Source of the DNA: Callaeas wilsoni
Lineage: Eukaryota > Chordata > Aves > Passeriformes > Callaeidae
Assembly: GCA_013398955.1 (NCBI GenBank)
Contig: VWPU01004214.1
Location: forward strand, 22,713 to 86,712
Direction: 5' to 3'
DNA length: 64,000 bases
Shown here piece by piece: positions 49,977 through 61,000 of this stretch; position 1 is the stretch's first letter; each line of letters begins with the position of its first letter. Under the pieces are notes generated by a model. The model was given only the letters and a program-made list of their open reading frames with translations, made no database searches and was not told the DNA's origin. Position numbers and translations under genes: made by a program.

Positions 49977-52900
49977 GCCCCTGGCTGCTCTCCCTGCTGC
50001 TGTCAGCAGGGTTGTGAGCAGCTTCCTCTCTGGCTGTGTGCTCCCCTGGCCAGGCCTTGTTTTCTCCACACACAGCCTCCCCTCTGAGCCCAGGATTAAT
50101 CACTGCTGCCTGCTCAGCTGACCTCGGCAGCACCGGAGAGCCTTGCCCAGAGGAAGCAGCCAAGGCAGGGGCACACGTGCATGTGTGCAAGCATGACGCG
50201 CTCCTCAGAGCTTGCTGCCAGTGGGCTGGCAACCAGGGGGGCTGCAGTCCCCGTTCCCAGGACATGGTGCTGCTCCAGAGCCCACCCTCCCAAGAGAAGA
50301 TGATGCTACAAAGCCCTGCACCAGCAGAGCTTGCCAAGGTGCAGTGCAGCTTACCTTCCAGCTGCGCGCTTCAACACAGGTCCTCGTGTCTGCCATGCAG
50401 CCAAGGGTCCCCTCCGCTCCTCGGGACAGCCCAGCAGCCGCCTCCCCATCAAACAGCCTCCCTCTCTGCACAGAGCTCCAGGGAAACGCACGGGGCGATG
50501 TGCCCCAGCGGCCCGGCTGCTAACCAGGTTTGTGCAGCACTGATTAGGCACCCAGCAGAGCAGAGCAGTGGCTGCAGCACAGCAGCTAATCAGCCTATCA
50601 GCTAATTAAAAAATTAGGCTGTCTGCCAGAGATAGATGACAAATCATTGCTACCACCCACGCAGGGCAGGCACCTGGGTGAGCTCAGGGGTCTGGAGCAG
50701 CAGCAATGTTCCCAGGTATTGACAGCGGCATCACTTTGATCGCCTTGCTCCACACCCTGCAGCCATCTCCTGAGGGAAGGGGAAGACTCAGCAGAAGATG
50801 GATGTGTTTTGTTCCAGGAAATTAATTTTTCCTGTGCATCCAAGTGTCCCCTTGTAATCCATCAAGGTCTGAGGGACTAATATTTAGAAGTACTCAACAG
50901 CTTGGCTCTTAACTGGACTCCAAGACAGCGACATCGCTAAGCATGCAATAGGTTTCAGGATGGAGCTGGAAATGCTGTTTGTCTTGTATTTAATATATGC
51001 TACTACTGAAGGAGGGGTGTGAAAACACTTTTTGGAGCTGGAGGAAGAGCAGCAGGAAACCTTTTAATCAGACAAAATAAGGTTTGATTCCAGGTTGCTA
51101 CAAATTACAAAAGAGTGGATGGAAAGCTGTGAAGTAAGGAGCAGGTGAGATGGAAAGGGAAACCAAAAAGAGATACAGGAAAATAAATTTTCTGGACTCA
51201 CATTCCAGTTAACTGCACTCACTGGGGGAAAGGGCTGCAGGCAGATTTTGTCCTTGTTTCTTCCTGCTAAGTTCTAATGAGCTATGGCAGAGCAGGGAGA
51301 GGCTGTGAGGGAGAGCAGCCCTGGCATCAACACTGGGTGACCCCCTGCAGCTTCCAAACCTTTGGAGATGGGGAAGCTGGTCTGGCTGGGGAGAGAGGAG
51401 GGCAGCACCCACCACAGCACCGGGTGATGAGACCCTGCTGCTCCATGGGCGGCGGGGGAGCAGCCAGCCCTGGCCTGACAGATCTAGGACATCCAAAAAT
51501 AATCGATGATGGCACTGCGGCAAGGGGCAGGCAGTGGAAACGATGAGAAGTGACACCACCCCGGGGGCTGCGGGCCATGTTGGCCCCAGAGGCAGCAGTG
51601 CCACAGGGAAGGGGTCTGCGCTGGGATGCAGCACCCAGGGGGCTTCCAGGCACTTGCTAAGCAGCGGCCGCATCCCCCTCATCACAGCAGCCCTTCCTGA
51701 TGCCTCCTCCACACCAGGGCTGGGGCCAAGGCGCTCTCCTGCCAGGAGAGGCACATCCCACAGGCAGCCAGATGGGGTTAGCAGCTCATCCAGCAGATGT
51801 GGACCCCTCTACAAGGCCACAGCCTCCGGTGTTTACTTGGAGTGGGCTTATTCAGAGGTCTGCTGTTGCCTGCTCTTGAAAAGCATCATGAAAACAACTC
51901 GCAGCACAAGAGGCTCACCCCAGCAAGGAACAATGGCTGGCACTGCTCTCCCTACTGCTCGCAAATTGATCACTCCAGCCTCTTCCCATCACAGGAGCTG
52001 ACATAAGTGCATGCAGCCCAGAGACAGGCTGGGAAGGGAATCTGGATGTTTTTCACGTGCTTGTGGCATGAAGCAGGGAGGGAGGTTATGAGAGCACATC
52101 AGAAACTATTAACACTCCCTCCATCCCTGTAAAGATGGAAACATTTTTGCCAGAAAGTAAACCCTTCAGCTACTGCAGCATCTCTTGGGAACTGCGGTCT
52201 GGGAGCACATGGCTCTGGGGCCAATTCCCATGACTCCGCCACAGACCCCAGTTTTCTGTGCCTTTTCCCAACAGCTCCTCGTTGGTCGCACACAATCAAG
52301 CCTGGAGCATCTGGGACATGGGCACTCTTCTCCCAGCCCTCTCCCAACAGCTGCATCTCTGCATTCCCTGTTGTGGTGGGGCTCAGCAATGATGGCAATG
52401 CTCAGCCAGCAGGAACGGATCAGGAGTGACGCACTTTCAAAATGCTCACTTCTTACCATTATTACAGTGATCTGCTGAGTTCTGTGGGCAGCTGCCCTGT
52501 GCACCAGGAATTGCTCCGCAGCTGACAGAAGGAAGAAGGGGGAGCGATGCCTCCCCATCTCCCTCTGCCAGGCTTCACCTCAGAGACCTCTGATGCCCTG
52601 TGTGACACAGAATGTGTGCAGTGCAACTCTGCACATGGGTGCTGTTGAGGGGACACATCACATGCGGGCACCTGGCACTCCACAGGCAAACAGAGTCCGA
52701 CCTGGGTAATCCTGTGCTGTGGATTCAAACAGTGCAGATGCAACGTTGAATCCTCATGCACACATCCCTACAAAAGCAAACAACAATGTCTCCAGGATGC
52801 TGCCTGTGGGCTTTTCCAGAAGGACACTAGCAGAAAACAGTTACTTGTCAAGACATTATTCCAGTACACAGACTGTTTTCCTGGTACCTCTGCGCTTAAC

Positions 52901-55900
52901 CCCTTCCCCCAGCTCCCAGGCTTCCCACCTTAACAGCCAGTAGCAGGCGTGCTCCAGGTGCCCAGCCTCGGCACAGGCAAAGTGCCCTGAGAAAGCAGAG
53001 CACAGCTCAGTGCCTGCCTCAGCACGTCTCTTGGCTGGCCTTTGCCTTCCCTCCAGCTCTGCTTGGTGGGAAAGGCACAAGCTGATGTTCACAGAGGCCT
53101 CTGTCTCCGGGCTGGTACTCCCAGAGCAGACAAAGGCTGATATCAGTTTCGTGGGAGACCGAGCCAGAGCCGGCAGCTGGATCCTGCTGCAAGCAGCACC
53201 AAACCCCAAGCGACTGGGGCTTGGTCATTATCAGGCTGCTTGGACAAACATCATTATAATCTGGTCTATGCTTAACAATCAGTACAGCTGTTGATAATGA
53301 GCTGGAGAAATTGCCCTGCTCAGAGTCGGAGGCCAGGGAGACCACTGGACTTCCCATCGATCCTGATGTGTCACAGGTGCTGTCTGGGCACCCGCTATGA
53401 AGCCAAAGGCACAGCTCCCTGCTGGCAGTCACTGCCCCAGACACAGTGCTGCTTATTCACCCACAGAAGCCACCCCTGCTTTCCACCACCACCCACAGCT
53501 GTGTCCCTCCCAAGGTGTTCCTGCACAGCTGGCAGCTCCAGGACACACCCAGCCTTGCTGTCCACCACACAGCAGCTGGCCATGATTCCCTCATCCATGA
53601 GGCAGCCCAGCACCTATAACATCCTGCAGCAAGGAGCTCTACAGATCACCACACTGTTTTGAACACCCTTCTCACCAACTTTGATGTCCTCCAGTTCCTG
53701 TACAAACTTCTGCCTCGTATGGCTCGTGGCTTCATGGACCACACCATAACCCCCTCGGCCAGCCCCCTGTCAGATGGGAGGGTCCCAGTCAGCCAGGCTT
53801 GTCCCACACAGAAGCCACTGCCCTCTCTAAACCTTTTTCGTTTTTACCAACAGACCATGTTGGTATGCCGTAAATTTCACCAATACATAATGATCAGTTC
53901 CACTCTGTTCTCCTTCCTCATAGCTGCACATCTGTGTTCAGCCACACAGAAACTTACCCACTTCTCCCACTGCTGCTTAGCTTCCCTACAAGCCTCCAAT
54001 GAACAGCCTTACCAAATGCACCTGCAGAACAAGCTCCTGAGTTTTCAGGCAGCGAGTATCTAGGTGCATCTTCAGCACCTGGAAGATGCAGCATGTTGCA
54101 TGAGGGCTAACCTCACACCCAGCAGAGCCCAGCAGCCCTTTGCAGCCCGTGCCCATCTTCCCACCCTTCATCACAGCTTCTGCCTTCAGGCTGGGCTGGA
54201 CAGTGAGAGAGAAACCCTGAGAACTCCCCGACATGCTGCCAGGGAGCAGAGATGCTGCTGCTTCCCACAAAGACAGCCAGATGTTTGTACCAGCCAGGAA
54301 AACCTGCTGCCTCCAATTTGTCAAATACCATCTTCGGTCAAGTTCTGCTCAATACCCTCCCTCCATGCGAAGCACGGTACCATCAGCCAGGTTTCAGAGC
54401 TTCCCCTGAGCTAATGGACTCCACTCCTCTGTTTAAGTCGGCAGAGGTAAGCCACAAAGCTGCTTCTGTCTCATTTTTCCTCTGCTCCTTATTGTCCCAC
54501 AGGGATATCTTGATGCAGCACCATCAGCAACACTAATGGAGTTGAACACCAAATGGCAGTTTTCAAAGCTCTAACCAAGCTGCTGGATGCTGCTGGCTCT
54601 CCCTTGGCCCACCAGCTCCTGAGGAAGACCACTTGTTAAACAAATTTTTCCTGAAAACTACCTGACCTGGGCCAAGAATGGGGGCCAAGCATTCCCTGAG
54701 GAGCTTCCAGCTTTCCCAGGCTGCCCTTCTGTCACCTCAACTCCTACTTTCCTCACTTGTGGCACCAGGAGTCTGTCCCCAGACCCTGCCTGCCAGGCAG
54801 ACCTACCCAGACATTACTGCTTCATGTATCCATAGAAAGATGATAAAAAACTTGCTGGGCTCCCTGAAATTACACAACTAAAATGACGAGTGATAGAGGG
54901 ATTGAAGCCAGTAGGGAAGGGAGAGGTCCCCTCCAGATAGGCACACTAAAAAGCAAAGTGAAAAGGTCCGGGTCCTTGTCCTCCCTCCTCCTCCTGCTCG
55001 CACTGTCCTGCAAGTCTCAAGACCATTTCTTGCTGACATTGTCTTCATCCTGGCAGCTCCTTCTAAGCCTGAACCTGCTTGTCCTCTCTGTGTAACTTTC
55101 CCATCACTTCTCCCTGCAGAACCATTCTGATGGATCGAGCCTGACTCCAGCTCCCCGGGCCTGGCCACACCACATTAAAACGAGATTTATGAGCCTTGAG
55201 CACAGACAAGAGTTATGCAGTCTGGACTTCTGCGTGCTGCATACCAACTCCTCAGCTGGTTTAAATCAGATTAACTCTACTGATGTAAGACATTTAAGGC
55301 AAGAGTGCTCCATGATTTACACCAGCTAAGAAGCTGTTATATTATAACTTGGCAGCTGCAGGTTTTAGATCTGAAGTTTTTTGGGCAAAGATCCCAAGCA
55401 ACAGTGAATGGCAGAGCAGCAGAGTGGCAAACCCCATTTACCCTCAGTGCAATGTGCATGCAGCCAGCACACATCCCACAAAAGACCCTAAAAAATTAAA
55501 AGTAATCTGGTGTTCCATTTTCAGTGCCACCGGTCTGCAAAGTCAATGCCCCATCACAATCCATATGCTCCAAACAAATCGCTAAATCCCAAACTGTGGG
55601 AATGCCTCCCTTCAAGAAACGATATATTTGGTAAACTAAAGCCAGGCAATTTTAGTACAAAGGTCGCTGGCTATTGAAAAAAAATCCTATAGACTGATTA
55701 ATGCAAATGAACACACCAGAGAGTTTAATATTCAGATCAGGGCCTTCATTTCTGCTAGAGGATGCTCAAGCTTCTAATCAAATCTGGATTCCACAAAAAA
55801 GTGGTGCTAATGGTATGGAGCCAGATGTGCTGGGAGAGGCGCACAAAAAGACACAGCACTCCGGGCAGAACACATCATTCAAGGCAGAAGAAATGGCAAA

Positions 55901-57852
55901 GAAATGCACCAGGAAAAACGGTAACACTGCCTGAAAAAGAAGGTTTGGTCCTCTCTCCTCCAACTTAGCAAAGTGGCTTCTTTTCAGAGTCAGGAGGGCA
56001 TGAGGAGCCTGAGGAGCACGGTGCCATTCCCACATCACCTGCAAGCCTGCGAGTGGGCAGCAGAGCCGCAGCCTTTCCTGACACCGCTCATTCTGTGCTG
56101 GCTGCACAGAGAGGAGGCCAGTGAGCTCCACCAGCCCCATAAATCTCCAGGCACCCAGCACAGTAAACCTGACCTCCCCTGCAAGGGAAATATAAATCAG
56201 CTTTACTAGCAGCTTCTGAAACAAAAACTAAACTCATGGAACTGTAAAAATGCCTCTTTAAACATCCTGTGCCCCGAACAGACCATTGAAAGGCCTGTCA
56301 GGCTGAGGGAGAGCAAACAAGCTTTCCAAGAGATGAGATGCCTCATGGGTTGATGAACTGAGAAAAGGCATTTCAGACTGAGCAGCTTCTTGCTGGCAAG
56401 CAGCACGACAGGGATATCTTTAGCACACAGTAAAGACAGAGTAGGGAATCAGGAGGAGTGAATTAGCCAGCATTAATACCATCATTTGTATGCAGTGTAC
56501 TTCAAAGTGTTCACAGTGCAGACAGCGCCAGACACACACAAAATTACCCAAGTCTGAGGGAGAACCAAGTACAGCACATTTGCTGGAGCCACAGAGTAAT
56601 GATCAGTGAGCTTGGATAGGACCCTCAGGGCCACCACTGCCCCACTATTTAATGAGCTAGCATGGGATGGTCATGCCAGGAGGACAGGGGCAAGTCCACA
56701 AAGGACAGAGGAAGCCTCATGAAACAGAGCAGAAGTCGGAGCTCCTGGGTAGAGCCAAACTGGGACAGGACTTAGTGGGGGACAGGAGAGGTGTATCTGC
56801 TCACATCTCAGCAAGAGCGCACCTGAGATCCATGGCAGGAAGTATGCAGAGAGTATTACAGCTGGGCAGAGGCTCCAGATGCCAAGAAAGCTGCTGGTGC
56901 CAGCAGCGCTAGCCCTGGGAACATGCATACGTGTGGGAACAGGCCACCATTGCATGACATCCACAAACAGCTTTGAGAGGCTGGTCACCTCCTCCTGGGG
57001 CAGGTGCATGGCCAGGCAGGGTCCTGGGGCTCCTTGCCACCACTGCCACCCATAGCCTGCCATGCCCAGGGAGGACAGGTGACCAGCCCAGGAAGGGACG
57101 CTGCCATCATTGGTGTGTTAGGCCACCAAGGTAGTTGACAGGGAGAGCCCAGGGACCAGCACTGGGAATGAACAAGTAGGGCTGCAGGAGCTCCAGTGAA
57201 GGGGTTTGGAGCCGAAGGATACAACACCCAACTTGTGCAACCAAAGACTAGACAGCATGCTGGTTTCATAAGAGGCAAATGCACACAGCCGGGGGAAGAA
57301 AACGGCATCAGCTGAGCCAAGTGCCTTCTGCCAGCTGCCTTGTTTTCCTGCAGACTTGTTGTTTCTGCACTTGATAACAGCAGAGGCACAATAAGGAAAC
57401 TTACGTGATCAGCGGCTGCTAATCAGCAAAGCTTTCCAAAAGCTCCCTAAAGCCAAGAGGAAAGACTCGACAACTACTCTCTGCTGATGCTCAAGAGTGC
57501 ACAGCTACACCACAGACACACAGCACATCTTTCTGCTGGCACCCCAAGGGGAAGGGGGCTGTAAACGCACACAGGACAGGCCTGCTTGCTCCTGTCTCAC
57601 CTCTCCTGCCACCTCAATGCATAAGGGCAGGGCCAGCTGTCATGTGACAAGGAGAACCTCCTTTCACTCATGCCAGTGGAGACCTGGACGTGGTCTTGGA
57701 CTGATGGGTCCATCACTCTGCAGAAGGAGCAGAATCCCAGGAGTCCATCCCGAAAGTTTATTAACTTCGTATTTCAAATAGCACCGGATAACATCTCTCT
57801 GCAGAAGAGAAACAGAGCCTGTGTTGCTGGAGGCAGCACAGCAGAGACCTAC

Positions 57853-58000
57853 CTTTGGGCATGATGCGATGCATTGCAACCGACAGGAAGAAGATGGAGT
57901 CGCTGTAGTAGGTCCCTGATCCAGCGCTGAAGTGTTTCTGCATGGCCTCAACGATGGGAAACAGCTTTTCTGTCAGCTCATTCACATCATGGACTATTAC
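57853..58000 (-). CDS. XXYLT1: XXYLT1 coding exon 2
   Basis: This 148-nt exon encodes 49 whole codons plus the first base of the next, beginning VIVHDVNELTEKLFPIVEAM and ending HRIMPK. The sequence includes the segment SGTYYSDSIFFLS, which is nearly invariant in XXYLT1 and forms part of the donor-sugar and acceptor cleft of the GT8-like fold. The acceptor is a pyrimidine-rich tract ending TCTCTGGCAG at 58,001. The donor is AAAG|GTAGGT, with the GT at 57,852-57,851, which is close to consensus. The last G joins AA of exon 3 to make Glu (phase 1 intron). An apparently longer minus-strand reading frame that extends upstream to 58,189 is intron read-through, since the match to the family starts exactly at the splice acceptor. 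Plus-strand frames across this exon are shadows. Confidence 0.96.
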
Positions 58001-61000
58001 CTGCCAGAGACACCAGAAACACCGCTCAGCCGCCGCTTCTGGGGACAGGCCCAGCTCCAGCAGCTTTTGCTCAGCCCCCACCAGCATGGGGCGAGGGGGG
58101 AGGTTGGCAAAGCACAAATAGTGCTGGTGGCACTGCACCTGCACAAAGGGGCCTGGCTGCCCCGGCCCCTGCACATCCTCTTGATGCAAGAACGGGTCAA
58201 GTGCAGGGAAAGGAGAGAAGGATTTTTACAGACGTTTCGTAACTGTAAGGTGGACAGAGACTTGAATCTCCTCACACAACCAAGCGTATTCCATGTTTTG
58301 GGCTATTTCTCTGGTCTGTTCCCACTGCCTGATGCAAGCACATATCTGGTCTCCCATATGGAGTCCATCAGAAGAGGCGACAGCTCACTCCAGACTCTGC
58401 TATCCTGCTGTTTAGAGCCAAGCCAGACCACGTCACTCACCCCGAGGACCAAGGCTTGCTCCCTGCTACAGAGGCAGGCCGTGACAGGGCCAGGGATGCA
58501 GCCTGGATTTCCTGCTCCTCAGCCCGGCATGGAGACAAGCTCTGCAGCACGTCCCGTCGGGGCTGCAGGGGGAAAGGGAGGACAGGCCGCAGCACGCTGA
58601 TGAAAATCCAAACATCAGGAGCTACAGCAGAGCTGAGCAACTTCTGTAGATGGATCTCAGCCCGCCTGTGCTGGAGCTTTGCTGGTGCTCAGCCAGCACT
58701 GCTCTGCATCCCTCAGCCCTGTGGGAGCCCCTGCACCAGCACGGGCCCTGGCACGCCTGCGCCAGCTGTAGCTGTGTCCCAGAAACAGGAGCAACCCCAA
58801 ATGCACCTTGTCAGCTACTGAAATTTTACAAGCTTATAATTTATTTTGGTCAAAGTCCAATGAACAGGAACTTTCATGCAGCTCGTTATACCCAGAGAAG
58901 GATACAGGTCACTGAATCACACAAGATAATGAGACGGATTTTCAGGATAATTAAGAGAGACGAGAGACATGACCCCGGTGCAGATAAGGGGGAGTGCAGG
59001 AACTTGAGTGTGGAGACTGGAGGTTGTGCCGCCTTCTTCAGGTCAGGGAAAGCAGGAAAAGCCCCACTGGAACTTAAGTCCAGCGAGGACATGACACTGC
59101 AGCAGTACTTGAATTTCAGACAGGGGAACCTATCCCCCTTGTCTCAGGGATATCAAGACACTTCCACAATCTAGCCCTGCCTTCAGCAGAGAACTCAAAC
59201 CACAATCTTTGTAGGTTGCTTTCAAACTAAACTATTTCAACAGTTCTATGGTTTCACTTCTTTTCCCTACTAAAACTTCATCTGCTTAAGAATAAGGGGC
59301 CCTGCACTATACACTTAAAACATGCAGGATAGAGCATTTGCTTTTTCAATTTTTTTTTAAATGAAAAGAAAATCTAAACCAAGCCAAATGCTTCAGACGA
59401 GAAGATGGCTCTGGAGACTGTGCTGGTGCAATGACCATCCTCTCTATGGGGTGCACAAGGGGCTGCTTTGAAGCCCAATAAGGCTGGTGCAGAGATAGAG
59501 GCAGTGAGCATTCTGGAGCTTCTTCCTTCCACAGCTTTTTGCAGAACACACTGCCCAGACCAAAGCACTCTCACGGCAGAGTAGAGCGTGCTGGAAGGGG
59601 GGCTGTGCTCATGGCACCCACAGTACACTGAACACAGTGAGGTGACGGGCCTGTCCTGGCACTGGCCAACACGGCTGAGCCCATGGCAGGGCACTGCTGG
59701 AGGACAGGCAGAGCTGAGTCCCTATGGCCCCATCCTGGGGAGGGCACCCTAAACACCCACGCTTGGCCGCTGGCCCTTGCTGTCAGGCGGGTGCCGTAGG
59801 AGCCCTCGCGCAGGCTCCGTGGCCAGCACATCCCTCGGCAGGGCGGCCCCGCTGCCGCTGTCCCGGCTGCCGGGCTCAGCGCCAAGGCCTGCAGCAGAAC
59901 AGCAGGAAAAACACAGAACAACGTGTACCAGGAAAGTGCATTGGGAGAGCTCATCAGCAGCCACACCTGGCTTTGGATGGCACAGCGTAGTCCCCGAGAC
60001 ACTGCAGGGGAGGAAACTCTGTTACCATTAGGCAGCACCTCGCCCCGGCCCTACCGAACTGCGTGGTCGGTTGTGCCATCGCGGTGACAACGGCCACGCC
60101 GAGCAGATCGGCAGCCACCCTAGGCGACCAAACAAGCAAACCACCACTACTCTCCAGGTGCAAAGGCAATGACAGCCTGTGCATGGAACTGAGCACCACC
60201 AGCACGACCAGCATGGCTATATGCGATGCTCTGCTCCCAGCCCAGCTCGGCAGGGGCAGCTTTGGGGTCTGGCTGGACTGGAGAAGCATGGAAGAGAAAT
60301 ACAGCACCTGTAACCACCCTTCTGTACCCAGCGAAGTCAGCCTGAGGTGTGTACAGCACATAGGAAAGGGGGAAAAATGTCAAACCAATGCCAGTCACCT
60401 CTGAAGTGAGCACACTACCAAGTGGACAAAAGTTATGGGAGAAATACTCCTGAAACTCCAGACACAGCATCATCTGCCTTCCCACTTCTGCCAAAGAAAA
60501 CAGGAAAATGTGTCTTTTGCCCACCCTTTTGTACTTCTGCAAAGCAAACTCCTGAGCAGCTGAATTTTGCTCCCGCAGCCACAGGCCAGGCAGCCTCTCT
60601 AGGACTGTGAGGGCTTCTTCCCTTCTCACTGCTGACTTTAGCACAGCTTGTTGATCTGCTGCTAATTTTGTACTTCGTTATTTATTTGTGTAACAGCTTT
60701 TAGTAAATCCCTGTAGCTAAATCCGACCACGTTTGCTGAGGACATTAAGAAAAGTTCTAGGGGTTTCCTGTGCAAGCACAGTTTTATTAACACATGTCCT
60801 GCACTGATAAAAGACCCTTTCTACTGATTCACTAGAAAAAAACCACCTGCATTTCTTTTCTCTTTAACTTTCTCTCCTTCCCACGTTGATCATCCTCGCA
60901 GGTCTCTGCAAGCATGGCGTGCTGGCAGCCCAGTCCCATCCACCCCAGCAGTATCCTTCGTGGGGCTCATCTGAACAGGGAACCAGGATGAGCAGAGAGC

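Larger units (their letters stand above)
43772..57852 (-). other. XXYLT1: XXYLT1 intron 2
   Basis: A 14.1-kb phase 1 intron. Recognisable contents are two CR1 3'-end fragments (47,560-47,685 plus; 48,710-48,815 minus), a diverged direct repeat (46,268-46,550 and 49,671-49,976), a T-rich tract at 46,616-46,672, and AT-rich motif-dense stretches near 44,820-44,960, 46,130-46,250, 50,540-50,625 and 53,220-53,310. The remainder, including 50,900-53,200 and 53,400-57,800, shows no exon, RNA gene or repeat that I can name. Confidence 0.85.

Noticed and set aside
49897..50337. Minus-strand frame ending just before the copy B poly(A) signal, with a similar ending in copy A
   Set aside because: The shared peptide ending reflects the run of about 33 identical bp, not coding conservation. 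Upstream parts do not match between copies.
57761..58189. Extending XXYLT1 exon 2 to the whole 142-codon open frame
   Set aside because: Family similarity begins and ends exactly at the splice consensus sites, and the extra residues are intron read-through.
57932..58600. 222-codon plus-strand frame over XXYLT1 exon 2
   Set aside because: It is the antisense shadow of exon 2 plus intron; only the minus strand matches a known family.
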